The notes: a model not told the origin generated them from the sequence alone. Numbered from the stretch's first letter, positions 17,180 through 27,660 are shown. The stretch is DNA of 64,000 bases from Cytophagales bacterium (GCA_013299115.1 JAAFKA010000009.1:1-64000); one strand, 5' to 3'. Made by a program: numbers and translations.

Positions 17180-18109
17180 TTACCTCCCAATCTTTTCTGC
17201 CAACAAATATAAAACTGCCATTCGGACAGCTACCCCATTCTCCACTTGCTGCAAAATAATGCTATGAGCCGAGTCTGCCACATCACTGCTGAGTTCTATT
17301 CCTCTGTTTATGGGACCTGGGTGCATAATCACTATTTCCTTGTCTAATTCGTCTAACAAAGTTTTGTTGATACCAAAATACAGCGTATATTCTCTCAAAG
17401 AAGGAATGTTTTTGCCTTGCTGCCTCTCCAACTGAATACGCAATACATTGGCAACATCACACCAATTGAGGGCTTGCCTTACGTCAAACGAAACTTTGAT
17501 ACCTAAACTATCTATATATTTGGGTATCAAGGTTTTAGGTCCGCAAACCATTACTTCTGCACCCAATTTTTTGAGGGCAAAAATATTAGACAAAGCAACA
17601 CGAGAATGTGAAATATCACCAATAATTGCCACTTTGACTCCTTCTATTCTGCCCAATTTTTCTTTAATAGAGTAGGCATCGAGCAAAGCCTGTGTGGGGT
17701 GTTCGTGTGTGCCATCGCCTGCATTGACTATGGCTGCGTTGATGTGTTTGCTCAAAAAGTGAGGGGCACCAGGACTTGCGTGTCGCATCACGAGCATATC
17801 CACCTTCATTGCCAAGATATTATTGACCGTATCGAGCAAAGTTTCGCCTTTTTTAACTGAACTTTGGGCTGAAGAAAAATTGAGGGTATCTGCCGACAAC
17901 CGCCGTTCTGCCAACTCAAACGAGAGTCGGGTACGGGTAGAGTTCTCGAAAAAGACATTCGCAATGGTAATATCTCTCAACGAAGGTACTTTTTTGATAG
18001 GTCGGTTTAGCACCTCTTTAAAACGGTCTGCTGTTTCTAATATCAACTGAATATCAGTTTCTTGCAGGTCTTTAATACCTAATAAATGACGGACACTGAT
18101 AGAGTTCAC
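17180..18109 (-). CDS. pyrB: Aspartate carbamoyltransferase, catalytic subunit
   Basis: The 309-residue enzyme condenses carbamoyl phosphate with aspartate in pyrimidine synthesis. The carbamoyl-phosphate loop STRTR is at residues 57-61, the mobile-loop lysines are in SVKKGET (86-87), HPTQALLD follows the GDGTHEH segment, and the aspartate-binding region ends with MHPGPINRG. Length is typical. No regulatory subunit gene pyrI is adjacent. The ATG at 18109 begins just before the conserved LLGIKDL segment. It is divergent from pdxH, with about 125 bases between that must hold both promoters. Confidence 0.96.
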   Translation of the reverse strand: MNSISVRHLLGIKDLQETDIQLILETADRFKEVLNRPIKKVPSLRDITIANVFFENSTRTRLSFELAERRLSADTLNFSSAQSSVKKGETLLDTVNNILAMKVDMLVMRHASPGAPHFLSKHINAAIVNAGDGTHEHPTQALLDAYSIKEKLGRIEGVKVAIIGDISHSRVALSNIFALKKLGAEVMVCGPKTLIPKYIDSLGIKVSFDVRQALNWCDVANVLRIQLERQQGKNIPSLREYTLYFGINKTLLDELDKEIVIMHPGPINRGIELSSDVADSAHSIILQQVENGVAVRMAVLYLLAEKIGR

Positions 18110-18236
18110 TGGTCGTAGATTTTGGAGTTTGGTTGCGTAGTTGCAAATATCTATAAAATTTCTCTAAAAAATGATTGCGTGTTATTTTTTTTCGTAACTT
18201 ACCAACTCTTAAAAATTTTCAATACATTTTCAATCC

Positions 18237-18872
18237 ATGGATATTGCAGCTATTCGCAAAGAATACACTTTAAAAGCCTTTGATGTGGCAGATGCCCATG
18301 CCAATCCTTTTGAGCAATTTAAGATTTGGTTGCACGAGGCAGAAACTACCCAAATCAACGAACCTACGGCTATGCACTTGGCTACGGTTTCCTTGTCGGG
18401 CAGACCTTCGGGGCGGATTGTGTTGTTGAAAGGTTTGGATACAGGTTTTGTTTTTTATACCAACTACGATAGTCGCAAGGGCAAAGATTTGATTAACAAT
18501 CCTTTTGCTTCTATCACGTTTTTTTGGGCAGAAATGGAAAGACAGGTACGAATAGAAGGCACAGTAGAAAAAGTAAAAACCGAATTGGCAGAGCAGTATT
18601 TTGCCAGCCGACCTTTCGACAGCAGAATAGGGGCTATTGCATCACCGCAGAGCCAAATTATAGAAAGTCGCGAAGTTTTAGAACATAAATATGCCGAATT
18701 GTGGCAGCAATATGAGGGTGCAGAGCCACCAAAACCCGAAAATTGGGGTGGTTTCAGGCTCTTACCCGAAGTTTTTGAGTTTTGGCAAGGACGCAAAAGT
18801 CGCCTACACGACAGGCTCCGCTACAAACCTACCACCGAACAAGCGTGGAAAATAGAAAGATTGGCTCCGTAA
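18237..18872 (+). CDS. pdxH: Pyridoxamine 5'-phosphate oxidase
   Basis: The 211-residue flavoenzyme oxidises pyridoxamine or pyridoxine phosphate to pyridoxal phosphate using FMN and oxygen. Recognisable segments are PTAMHLATVSLSGRPSGRIVLLKGLD, GFVFYTNYDSRKG, ERQVRIEGTVEKV, the substrate-binding SRPFDSRIGAIASPQSQ, GFRLLPEVFEFWQG and the C-terminal RLHDRLRY with the conserved Arg and His. Length matches the family. The ATG at 18237 fits. A MITE-like element begins 17 bases after the stop, so any native terminator has been displaced or is formed by that element. Confidence 0.96.
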   Translation: MDIAAIRKEYTLKAFDVADAHANPFEQFKIWLHEAETTQINEPTAMHLATVSLSGRPSGRIVLLKGLDTGFVFYTNYDSRKGKDLINNPFASITFFWAEMERQVRIEGTVEKVKTELAEQYFASRPFDSRIGAIASPQSQIIESREVLEHKYAELWQQYEGAEPPKPENWGGFRLLPEVFEFWQGRKSRLHDRLRYKPTTEQAWKIERLAP

Positions 18873-18889
18873 GAAAGTTTATGAATAAC

Positions 18890-19006
18890 AGAGGTTATTA
18901 CGGTTTTGTACCGTACCCTTTGGTGGGCGTTGCCTCCAACTGCAAAGTCAAGTAACTGAAAATCAATAAGTTATTTATCTACACAAAAATTATCGTAATA
19001 ACCTCT
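18890..19006. repeat. MITE-like element with perfect 13-bp ends
   Basis: AGAGGTTATTACG (18890-18902) and CGTAATAACCTCT (18994-19006) are perfect inverted repeats bounding 117 bp without an ORF. It is the best-preserved copy of the family also at 3447-3548; 63216-63246 looks like the two ends joined. It lies between pdxH and dnaX. Confidence 0.75.
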
Positions 19007-19062
19007 AATAAGTTTTTTATTTTTCATTCGCAATTTCCAATTTTTTTGTAACTTGCCTTTGT

Positions 19063-20772
19063 ATGGAGAATTTTATTGTTTCGGCACGCAAATACAGACC
19101 AGCCACGTTTGACACCGTAGTTGGGCAAAGCCACGTTACAACGACCCTCAAAAATGCTATCCAAAATAATCACTTGGCACAAGCATTTTTGTTTTGTGGA
19201 CCCAGAGGCGTAGGCAAAACGACTTGTGCAAGGATTTTGGCTAAAACTATCAACTGCCAACAACTCACCGCAGAAGGCGAGGCTTGCGACCAGTGCGACT
19301 CTTGCGTTGCCTTCAAACGAAATGCGTCTTACAACATCAGCGAATTAGATGCTGCCTCCAACAACTCCGTAGAAGACATACGCAATTTGATAGAACAGGT
19401 GCGGATTCCTCCGCAGATGGGCAAACGCAAGGTGTATATCATAGACGAAGTACACATGTTATCTACGGCTGCTTTCAATGCTTTTCTCAAAACATTGGAA
19501 GAACCGCCAAGTTATGCCATTTTTATTTTGGCTACTACCGAAAAACACAAAATTTTGCCTACTATTCTTTCCCGTTGCCAAATTTTTGACTTCAATCGGA
19601 TAAAAATCACGGACATGGCAAACCATTTGGCAAGTATTGCCAAAAAAGAAAGCATAGAGGCAGAAGACGAAGCCCTGCGACTCATAGCCCAAAAAGCTGA
19701 TGGTGGTTTGCGAGATGCCTTGTCTATGTTCGACTTGATTGTTACATTTTCGGGCAAAACTATTTCGTATAAAAAGACCATAGAAAACCTGCATATCCTC
19801 GACTATGACTATTATTTTAAAATGACTGATGCTTTTTTGACCGAAAATTTACCGCAGGCTTGGCTTTTATTCGATGAAATTTTGCGTCATGGTTTCGATG
19901 GACATAATTTTGTTGTCGGTTTGTGTGAGCATTTTCGCAATTTGTTGGTCTGCAAAGACCCCGCTACGGTTATTTTATTGGAGGTTTCAGAAAATATACA
20001 AAAAAAATATGCAGAGCAAGCCCAAAAATCCTCTGTTTCTTTCTTATTGTCAGCTGTAAACATTGCCAACCAAGCCGACCTGAACTACAAAAGTAGCAAA
20101 CAATCCAAACTGCACGTAGAGGTTACGCTAATGAAATTGGCTTACCTCCACCGAGCCTTAGATTTACCTGCTCTGATGGAGGACTTAAAAAAAAAATCTG
20201 AACTAAAAAAGCAAGCTACCAATTCGCAGGTTTTGCCACCTGTTAATCAAACTGTACCTAATCCACAAGTGCTTGATAATGAGCCTACACTGAAAAGTAC
20301 GCCCAAAATTACACCCACTTCAACACCTCAACCCCAAAGTGCTAAGCCTGAAACAGAACAGCAAAACATGGTCAAAGAACCTACTATTTTGTTGAATAAA
20401 CCTATTCAGGAGGAGGAATTAAAGGCACAGTGGCTACTATTTGCAGAAAAAATAAAGGCAGATGGCAAATTGCGAGCCTATACAAGTCTTACCTCCTACC
20501 CTATCAATATCAAAGGTACAAACATAGAACTACCTTTGGCTAATTCGACCATAGAAGAACCTGGTATCAAAGAAATACGCGAGGCTTTAACTCTGCACTT
20601 GCGGGCTACTTTGCAAAATAGCCAAATTATGTTCACGACCACCAAAGCCACTGCCAACACCGAAACCCCAAAAAAGGTATTTACCAACCAAGACAAGGCT
20701 CGAAAATTAATGGAAAAATACCCTGTATTTGCAGAACTCAAAAACCTATTAGGTTTAGATATTGATTTTTGA
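19063..20772 (+). CDS. dnaX: DNA polymerase III subunits gamma and tau
   Basis: The 569-residue clamp-loader ATPase opens the sliding clamp at the replication fork. Walker A GPRGVGKT is at residues 46-53, the zinc cysteines are C65, C75, C78 and C81, Walker B is VYIIDEVHML, and the arginine-finger segment reads ILSRCQIFDF. The ATPase and collar domains end near residue 375. A Pro/Thr/Gln-rich linker follows, then a short tau-type C-terminal domain. A run of ten A residues sits exactly at the junction (see 20187-20196), where slippage would release a gamma-like short form. The ATG at 19063 fits the family start. Monocistronic. Confidence 0.96.
   Translation: MENFIVSARKYRPATFDTVVGQSHVTTTLKNAIQNNHLAQAFLFCGPRGVGKTTCARILAKTINCQQLTAEGEACDQCDSCVAFKRNASYNISELDAASNNSVEDIRNLIEQVRIPPQMGKRKVYIIDEVHMLSTAAFNAFLKTLEEPPSYAIFILATTEKHKILPTILSRCQIFDFNRIKITDMANHLASIAKKESIEAEDEALRLIAQKADGGLRDALSMFDLIVTFSGKTISYKKTIENLHILDYDYYFKMTDAFLTENLPQAWLLFDEILRHGFDGHNFVVGLCEHFRNLLVCKDPATVILLEVSENIQKKYAEQAQKSSVSFLLSAVNIANQADLNYKSSKQSKLHVEVTLMKLAYLHRALDLPALMEDLKKKSELKKQATNSQVLPPVNQTVPNPQVLDNEPTLKSTPKITPTSTPQPQSAKPETEQQNMVKEPTILLNKPIQEEELKAQWLLFAEKIKADGKLRAYTSLTSYPINIKGTNIELPLANSTIEEPGIKEIREALTLHLRATLQNSQIMFTTTKATANTETPKKVFTNQDKARKLMEKYPVFAELKNLLGLDIDF
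20187..20196 (+). promoter_or_regulatory. A10 slippery run in dnaX
   Basis: TTA followed by nine A encodes three lysines at residues 376-378. A shift to the -1 frame reads ATC TGA and a shift to +1 reads CTG AAC TAA, so both alternative frames stop within three codons. The product would be about 379 residues long, matching a gamma subunit that lacks the tau tail. Slippage itself is inferred. Confidence 0.5.
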
Positions 20773-20932
20773 AAAATTATTTAACTTTACTATCAACTTT
20801 TATACGAATTATTGCGTTTAAGCTAAAATATAGCATAAACTTAGTTGCTTTTTTCTATAAAAAAACTAAATTTGAGGTTAGTTAGTATTAATTTTTGGTG
20901 TTTATTCATAGCAATTATAAAATATCTACAAA

Positions 20933-23900
20933 ATGATAAAATCTCTTACAAAATTTAGAACAAGTAAGCTATTTACTTGTTCTTTTGCCCTTTTGTTAGG
21001 TGCGGCAGTACCTACTCTTGCCCAGACTGGTCCGGGTGGTGTAGGCAACCCCACAGGTGCAGGCGGACAGCCTCGCGTAGCTTTGTGGCTCCGTAGTGAT
21101 TTGGGTGTAACGCCAGGCACCAATGCAGTAGGCGTAAGTGCATGGGCAGACCAGTCAGGCAATGGCAATAACTTTGCCCAAGCTGCTGCAGGCAACCAAC
21201 CTGTTTATAATACCAACATCATCAATGGCAGACCTATTTTGCGGTTTGATGGCATAGATGATTTTATTCGTGCTTCGGGTGCAGGTTTACACTCTGCCAA
21301 TGCGTTGCCTATTTCCTTTTTTGCTGTAACCAATAGCAATGCCTCTCAAACCAACCCCAAGGGATTGTTTGACTCTGCTCCTGGTAATACCAATGTGTTT
21401 CGTTTTTTTAATGACGGGGGCGGAGCAGGTAATGTACCACCAGCTGGTGCAGATAATACAGTAGAATTTTGGGCTAATAACCCAGCTCTTGGTGGATATA
21501 CCCTCAATGCTTCTGCCCCAAGTGTGCTAAGTGTGATAGGAGATTTGAATGCGGGCAACAGAAGACTTACCGCATTTAGAGATGCCGTACAAATACGCAC
21601 AGCCACAGGTAATAATACAGCCGTAGTATTTGCAAATAATCCTCAATTTGGACGTATAAATGCAGCAGATGGTTTTTTTAATGGCGATATAGGTGATGCT
21701 ATTATTTTCAATACAGTAGCCCTGAATGCAGCCCAACGATTGGTAGTAGAAAACCACTTAGGAGCTAAGTTTGGGAGAAATCTGGGAGCAAATGATTATT
21801 ATGAACACCCAAACACTTCGGGGGCAACAGGTTTCAATTATGATGTAATTGGCATTATGGGCTTAAATACAGGTGAAAAACAAAGCAATAGTAGCACACC
21901 TAATGGAGCAGTTAATCTAACAGAGCAAACAGGTACACTAACCACAGCAGGTACGCCTAAGTGTACTTTCATTGGGCATAATAACACAGGCATAGCAGCT
22001 ACCACTAATTTTATGACTGGGTTGTCGCCAACCTATACCCATAATTTAAGTCGTGATTATTGGATACAATCCACAGGGACTCACAGTTACGCCATTACCT
22101 TTGATTTCGCAGCAGCAGGTTTCACTTGTCTGCCTTCTACTAATCCAAATGATTATATGTTTATTGCGAGGTCAGACCAAGTAAGTAACTATGGTCCTGT
22201 ACCTATTGTAGGCACCCCCGTATTAAGTGGAACAAAAGTAACTTTTATACACAGTACCACTGGTGGTAGTGCTTTTATCAATGTTGGTTATAAAAATTCA
22301 AGTGTTGTCACACCTACTATTTATTCTTTTAATACAAACTGCTCAGGTGGTTGTGATTGGAGCAATAATGCCAACTGGACAGCAGACCCCACAGGTCTTA
22401 CTTATGTAGCACCGCTATTTTGTTCGGTAACTTCTCGAGTTATTTTAAATGGACATACGGTCAATATACTTACCAATGGAGCAACTTCTCCTTCTGTAAC
22501 AATCAATGCAGGAGGCAGACTAAATTTAGGAACTACCACAGGACATACATTTACTACACTTGCAGGTGGCGGTACGTTGGGTTTGGCAAGTGCAACTTTC
22601 CCAACTGTTACCACCAATACACACATTACCACAGCAGGGAGTACAGTGGAGTTTAATGGCACAAATAATTACAATGTACCTGCACCACCTAATTTAGCAA
22701 CAACTTATAGAAACTTGACAATAACGGGGGGCGGCAGTTCTATCAAAACTCTTGTAGCTAACTGCAATGTGGCAGAAAATTTGGTTATTGCTAATTTAAC
22801 CTCGTTTCAAGTAGCTGCCAATAATCTTACTGTATTAGGCAGCACCAATATAGATGGAAACTTTTTAGATGGTAACGCAGTGGGGACAACTTCCTTGCAA
22901 AACGTAGCCTTAAATGCAGGGAGTATAGACGGCGGTGCTGTTGGAATTGTCAATATTGCAGGCACTTTAGCTTTGAGTGTAGGTAGTAGCACTATTGGAC
23001 AAACTACCCTAACCGTAGCAGGTGCAACAACTATTCCTGTGGGTGCAACGGTTAATTTTACCAATGCCAATGGAGATAAAACCTTTACAGGGGCAATAAC
23101 TATTGACGGAAATTGGACTAACTCAGGCAACGAGGAGTTTTTCTTTGGCAATAATTTTACCCTTAATTCTACTTCTTCTTTTGTAGCTGGCATCAACTGT
23201 AACTATACTTTCCAAGGAACAGGCACAATTGGCGGCACAATGACTACCTACACCTTGCCTATCATGCGGGTGCGCGGTGCTTATACCAATAATGTACAGC
23301 AACTTTTTGTAACAGGGGATATTAGAATAGAGCAAGCAGGTAAATTAGTCAATGCAACAGGTATTGTTCCGCCTTACTTTATGGGTTTTAATACCACAAG
23401 ACTTCCTTGTTGGCGAATGAATGCGACAAGTGTGTCTAATGATGTAGGAAATTCTGCTGTTAATAATACAACGAATACAATAACCTTTACAAGGGCAGCA
23501 GGTGCTTTATATACGGTTCGTCATACAGACATTCAAACGAATACACCCCCAGTAACTGCACAAGCTATTATGGTACAGTTTACACTGGGAACTAATGCAA
23601 ATGCTGCGGCAACAGGTATAGCTACTATCAGTGTGGGCAACGGAGGAGATTTTGCAGACAATGCCAACGTGCCTACTGCTGCCAATACCACTGCTGCTTT
23701 AACAGTAAACTTTGAAACTGGTAATTCTATGTCCCTCACCGCAGGAGCTACCAATGTAGGCGTGGTAGCTAATTCAGGCTATACCTGGTTTATCAATCCT
23801 ACAGGAGCTACTATTACCTATAAAACACCTTTTACCAATGGCACATCTACCGTTGGTGCAGGCACTATGGACGTTTGGCGGGGCAATGCACTGGGTGCAG

Positions 23901-26900
23901 ATGAGATACCAATAACCAATACAGGCGTAACCCCAACAGATTTTAAATTTGTGTTTAATAGTGGAGTTGGAAATGTTGTGATGTCTAATCTACTCATTAA
24001 CCCAATCACTACGCCTATCATTGGTACAGTTGCCACTGGTTATTGTACTTCCTTGACAGCCCCGTCAGCTCCTTTCAATGTGCCTTTTTCTTTGCCACCT
24101 TCGGATGGTGTGGACACACATTTTAATCCGAATAATACGATACAGGTGCAGTTGTCTAATGCAACAGGAAGTTTTGCTACCCCTACCATTATTGGTACTT
24201 TAACCACAACAGCCATAAGTGGTACTGTAACTTGTGCCATTCCTGCCAATACACAAGGAGCAGCTTTTCGTATGCGTGTAGTAACAAGAGAAAGTGGTGG
24301 ACAAGGAGGATTTGTATCAGCAGACAATGGAGCAGATATTGCTATCAATGGTTACCGAACATCGCCCACACTGCCCCAAGTCGTAAACATAGCAGGAACA
24401 GGTGCCACATTGAGTATTACCAATTTTGCGGGTGGGGCACCAAGTCCAACACCGACAAGTTATCAGTGGGCATACCGCATTTTAGGCTCACCAACGGTCT
24501 ATAATATTGCAGGGGCAACAACTTCTACTTATGCACCTGCACCACCAATGACCAATACAACAAATACGTACTATGTATTTTGTATTTTAACCTCCTCATG
24601 TGGGTCTTCTTTCTCAGATGCTGTGGCTGTATTGGTAAACTGTGCCGTAACTACAGATTTGCTAACCAATGGCAATTTTTCGGCAACAAGTGGCACTTAT
24701 GCAGGTACATTGCCTGTTACAGCACCAAGACCTCACGTAGATACAGGTTTATCATTTGCTACCCAATACGGACAGCCCGCAGCAGGTACACAAGCCCTAT
24801 CTGTAATTAATTGCAGCAGTGGTGGTCGTGAAACTTGCTCTATGTTCCCAGAAACTACTTACGCAGTCAGCTTTAATCCGCGAAATCACCACACCAACTT
24901 CTGCGACCTGAGAACAGATAGAGGCTTAAATGTTGTTACCACTCGTACAGGTGATATCAATGCTGTTACTAATGGTTCTACGGCTGTTACAGGTACAGGC
25001 ACAAACTTTACTTCTATGGGAGGATTAGTAGGCAGTGTGCTAACCAATGAATATACCATACAACGTGATTATGGTACATTAACGATTAATGCTAACTTCT
25101 TTACTATCACAAGAGCAGGTGGTACTTTCGCCTTTGATGCAGGATTAGTTGGTTCTTACTTGACTATAACTGTTGCAGGTACTACCCAAACAAGAAGAGT
25201 TACAGGTTTTACAGATGCAAGCACAATTAGCACAGACCCAACAAACTTATTCACAATGACAGGGGCTTCTGCTTCGGGTAGCTATAATTTTGCCTATTCT
25301 AATGAAAGAGTTATTGCCTCTGTTACAAGTGCAACAGCCATGACCGTAACACCAGCTTGGAATGTAACAGATGCTTATTTTTCTACTAATCAAACCGCCA
25401 GAAGCTACCGATACATTCATGGCTCTCGTGTAGTAGGTGGTTCGGGTGGGTATATGCTCACTGCCAATGGTGCTGTAGGGTCTTCTATCAATCTTTGGCA
25501 GCAAAATGTAACCGTAACACCAGGGAAAGACTATATTTTAAGTTTCAATGCCATCAATCTGAATAGTGCAAGTCCTTTGCAATTTGCCACTATCTTTAAC
25601 TGCGTACAAGTGGGTACAGCCATAGATAACCCTGCTCCTGAATTGTGTAGTTGGGCAAGATACTCCGTACAGTGGAACAGTGGGTCAAAAAATTCAGTAA
25701 GCATAGCCATCAGAAACATTGGTGCTTTTGCCTCTGGTAATGACATGACCATAGACGACATTGTATTCTATGAATGTGCAACCCCAGTAGGCTACCCAAC
25801 AGGCGAAAGTTTTGTTTGGAGAGGCATTACCAATGATTGGTTTAATGGAGATAATTGGGGTACTTGCAATGCGCCGCTTTGTGGTGATGATGTACTAATA
25901 CCCGTAGTGCCTTTTGGCAGATTCTATCCTGTCATTAATAACACAGGAGCAACAGCAAGAAATATACAACTCGACGCAGGGGCATCGCTGACCATGTTTC
26001 CAAACAGAAACTTAGATGTCTGTGGAAATTTTAACAACGATGGCACAACTATTTTTGACCCTTCTTCTTCTGTTAGTTTTGTTACAGACACTCGCAACCC
26101 ACAATTAGTAACTGGTAATTGGACAGGGGCAAACCGTTTTGCAAACGTCATTGTAAACAAAGCAACTAATGGCACTGTTCTGCGTTTTGATACAGACATC
26201 GATATTTTGCGGAATTTTACCATTACCAGAGGAACAGTAGATGGAAATTCAAAACAAATAACTGTGGGTGCAAATTTTACCAATGATGTAAATGGTACTT
26301 TTACGGCGAACAATAGCACAGTTACTTTCAATGGTGGAAATTTAACCAATAATGGTGCTGTAAACCAAGTGTTTACAAACAATGCAGCAGCTACAGCTTG
26401 TCAGTTTTACAATGCTACGCTGAATCAAAGTGCTACAAACTTCATTTTATTGAATCACGACTTCACTGTTATCAATGTATTGACTTTGACAAGGGGCAAG
26501 TTTCAACGAAATGGGGCTAGTGGTTTCCGTTATGTAAATGTAACCAACAATGCAGCAGCAAGTATAGTAGCCTATAACACCAATAGTTATATTGCTACCA
26601 TACCTTTCAATAATGACAGGCTAATTTTAAGACGTGCCATAGCAAATACGTCCAGAGTCTATGATTACCCAGTGGGTGATATTACCAATTATGAATTAGC
26701 ACGTTTGGAAATTACAGCAGGTTTGGGGGCTGCCGTTACGCAAATAGACGGTTTCTTTACGACATTAGATGCAGGAGGTACACTATCTAATGGAAATTGT
26801 AACTACCAACCTTGTTCAGGTGGTTATTGGACACTAAACCCCAATGCAGCTTTGGGCGGCACAGCCTTGTATAACATGGAGTTGTTTCCTATCGGATTTA

Positions 26901-27601
26901 CTTGTGCAACTGTTTGTACGGTGCAGCCTATTACCATTGCCAAAGGAACTTATCCTAATACGTGGAACTTTGGAGGTAGTTCTTTCACAAGTGCCTATAA
27001 ACGAAGTGGTTTTACTTCATTTACCGACTTTGTGCCTATGGGTGGCTTTGTAATTTTGCCTGTAACTTTGGTTTCTTTTGAAGCTGTAGCAAAAGGTGAT
27101 GTAGCCGAATTGACTTGGATAACTTCCTCCGAAAGAGATAACAAGCAATTTATCATACAAAGAAGTGCCAACGGCATTGATTTTCAAGACATAGGCATAA
27201 AACAAGGGGCAGGAAACTCAAACAGATTAGTCAATTACCAATTTATAGATACCAAACCCCAAGCAGGTACAAACTACTACCGTTTGTTACAAGAGGACTT
27301 AGACGGCAAAAAGTTCTATTCTAAAATAGAAGCAGTCAATTTCAGCAACGCAATAGGTGGCATAGCAGTCTATCCAAACCCTGTGCAGGGCAATAGCTTG
27401 ACTGTAAAAGTTCCTGTAGAATTGGGTGAGGAAGTGCTGTTTACCTTGACTGATATGTTGGGTAAAATAATTTACCAAGACAAACAGACCTACAAAGGAC
27501 AGTACAATTTGGAAGGCAACTATCCAACGGGTGTTTATATCTTGACTGTTATCACACCCTACAAAATTTACCAAGAAAAGGTGAAGTATTTGCAGAAGTA
27601 A
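20933..27601 (+). CDS. Very large secreted protein with T9SS C-terminal sorting domain
   Basis: The 2222-residue protein has a Sec signal peptide (cleaved near TLAQTG), then a laminin-G-like/DUF8202-type lectin domain (about 45-275, with ALWLRSDLGV, WADQSGNGNN, PILRFDGIDD and AQRLVVENHLGAKFG). Next come long stretches rich in Thr, Asn, Gly and Ala with beta-strand periodicity, a carbohydrate-binding-like segment with DNGGR-type features around 1240-1640, and recurrent 'NWxGxxNxxWxxxxNW'-type modules (CDWSNNANWTADPTG; TNDWFNGDNWGTC). It ends in a fibronectin-like LVSFEAVAKGDVAELTWIT segment and a type A sorting domain (VYPNPVQGN ... PTGVYILTV). It should be exported by T9SS and held on the surface, perhaps as an adhesin or polysaccharide-binding protein. 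No catalytic domain is recognised. Confidence 0.9.
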   Translation: MIKSLTKFRTSKLFTCSFALLLGAAVPTLAQTGPGGVGNPTGAGGQPRVALWLRSDLGVTPGTNAVGVSAWADQSGNGNNFAQAAAGNQPVYNTNIINGRPILRFDGIDDFIRASGAGLHSANALPISFFAVTNSNASQTNPKGLFDSAPGNTNVFRFFNDGGGAGNVPPAGADNTVEFWANNPALGGYTLNASAPSVLSVIGDLNAGNRRLTAFRDAVQIRTATGNNTAVVFANNPQFGRINAADGFFNGDIGDAIIFNTVALNAAQRLVVENHLGAKFGRNLGANDYYEHPNTSGATGFNYDVIGIMGLNTGEKQSNSSTPNGAVNLTEQTGTLTTAGTPKCTFIGHNNTGIAATTNFMTGLSPTYTHNLSRDYWIQSTGTHSYAITFDFAAAGFTCLPSTNPNDYMFIARSDQVSNYGPVPIVGTPVLSGTKVTFIHSTTGGSAFINVGYKNSSVVTPTIYSFNTNCSGGCDWSNNANWTADPTGLTYVAPLFCSVTSRVILNGHTVNILTNGATSPSVTINAGGRLNLGTTTGHTFTTLAGGGTLGLASATFPTVTTNTHITTAGSTVEFNGTNNYNVPAPPNLATTYRNLTITGGGSSIKTLVANCNVAENLVIANLTSFQVAANNLTVLGSTNIDGNFLDGNAVGTTSLQNVALNAGSIDGGAVGIVNIAGTLALSVGSSTIGQTTLTVAGATTIPVGATVNFTNANGDKTFTGAITIDGNWTNSGNEEFFFGNNFTLNSTSSFVAGINCNYTFQGTGTIGGTMTTYTLPIMRVRGAYTNNVQQLFVTGDIRIEQAGKLVNATGIVPPYFMGFNTTRLPCWRMNATSVSNDVGNSAVNNTTNTITFTRAAGALYTVRHTDIQTNTPPVTAQAIMVQFTLGTNANAAATGIATISVGNGGDFADNANVPTAANTTAALTVNFETGNSMSLTAGATNVGVVANSGYTWFINPTGATITYKTPFTNGTSTVGAGTMDVWRGNALGADEIPITNTGVTPTDFKFVFNSGVGNVVMSNLLINPITTPIIGTVATGYCTSLTAPSAPFNVPFSLPPSDGVDTHFNPNNTIQVQLSNATGSFATPTIIGTLTTTAISGTVTCAIPANTQGAAFRMRVVTRESGGQGGFVSADNGADIAINGYRTSPTLPQVVNIAGTGATLSITNFAGGAPSPTPTSYQWAYRILGSPTVYNIAGATTSTYAPAPPMTNTTNTYYVFCILTSSCGSSFSDAVAVLVNCAVTTDLLTNGNFSATSGTYAGTLPVTAPRPHVDTGLSFATQYGQPAAGTQALSVINCSSGGRETCSMFPETTYAVSFNPRNHHTNFCDLRTDRGLNVVTTRTGDINAVTNGSTAVTGTGTNFTSMGGLVGSVLTNEYTIQRDYGTLTINANFFTITRAGGTFAFDAGLVGSYLTITVAGTTQTRRVTGFTDASTISTDPTNLFTMTGASASGSYNFAYSNERVIASVTSATAMTVTPAWNVTDAYFSTNQTARSYRYIHGSRVVGGSGGYMLTANGAVGSSINLWQQNVTVTPGKDYILSFNAINLNSASPLQFATIFNCVQVGTAIDNPAPELCSWARYSVQWNSGSKNSVSIAIRNIGAFASGNDMTIDDIVFYECATPVGYPTGESFVWRGITNDWFNGDNWGTCNAPLCGDDVLIPVVPFGRFYPVINNTGATARNIQLDAGASLTMFPNRNLDVCGNFNNDGTTIFDPSSSVSFVTDTRNPQLVTGNWTGANRFANVIVNKATNGTVLRFDTDIDILRNFTITRGTVDGNSKQITVGANFTNDVNGTFTANNSTVTFNGGNLTNNGAVNQVFTNNAAATACQFYNATLNQSATNFILLNHDFTVINVLTLTRGKFQRNGASGFRYVNVTNNAAASIVAYNTNSYIATIPFNNDRLILRRAIANTSRVYDYPVGDITNYELARLEITAGLGAAVTQIDGFFTTLDAGGTLSNGNCNYQPCSGGYWTLNPNAALGGTALYNMELFPIGFTCATVCTVQPITIAKGTYPNTWNFGGSSFTSAYKRSGFTSFTDFVPMGGFVILPVTLVSFEAVAKGDVAELTWITSSERDNKQFIIQRSANGIDFQDIGIKQGAGNSNRLVNYQFIDTKPQAGTNYYRLLQEDLDGKKFYSKIEAVNFSNAIGGIAVYPNPVQGNSLTVKVPVELGEEVLFTLTDMLGKIIYQDKQTYKGQYNLEGNYPTGVYILTVITPYKIYQEKVKYLQK

Positions 27602-27620
27602 TTTTGCTATATAAAAACAC

Positions 27621-27655
27621 AAAACTTATAAGGTTTTTTAAACCTTATAAGTTTT
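27621..27655. terminator. Bidirectional terminator between convergent genes
   Basis: AAAACTTATAAGGTTT (27621-27636) and AAACCTTATAAGTTTT (27640-27655) form a perfect 16-bp stem with a TTT loop and flanking A/T runs. It lies between the T9SS gene and the convergent transporter gene and is a variant of the 2397-2431 palindrome. Confidence 0.75.
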
Positions 27656-27660
27656 TAATA

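Noticed and set aside
26995-27205. Short minus-strand ORFs in the T9SS gene
   Set aside because: Antisense to the conserved C-terminal sorting region.
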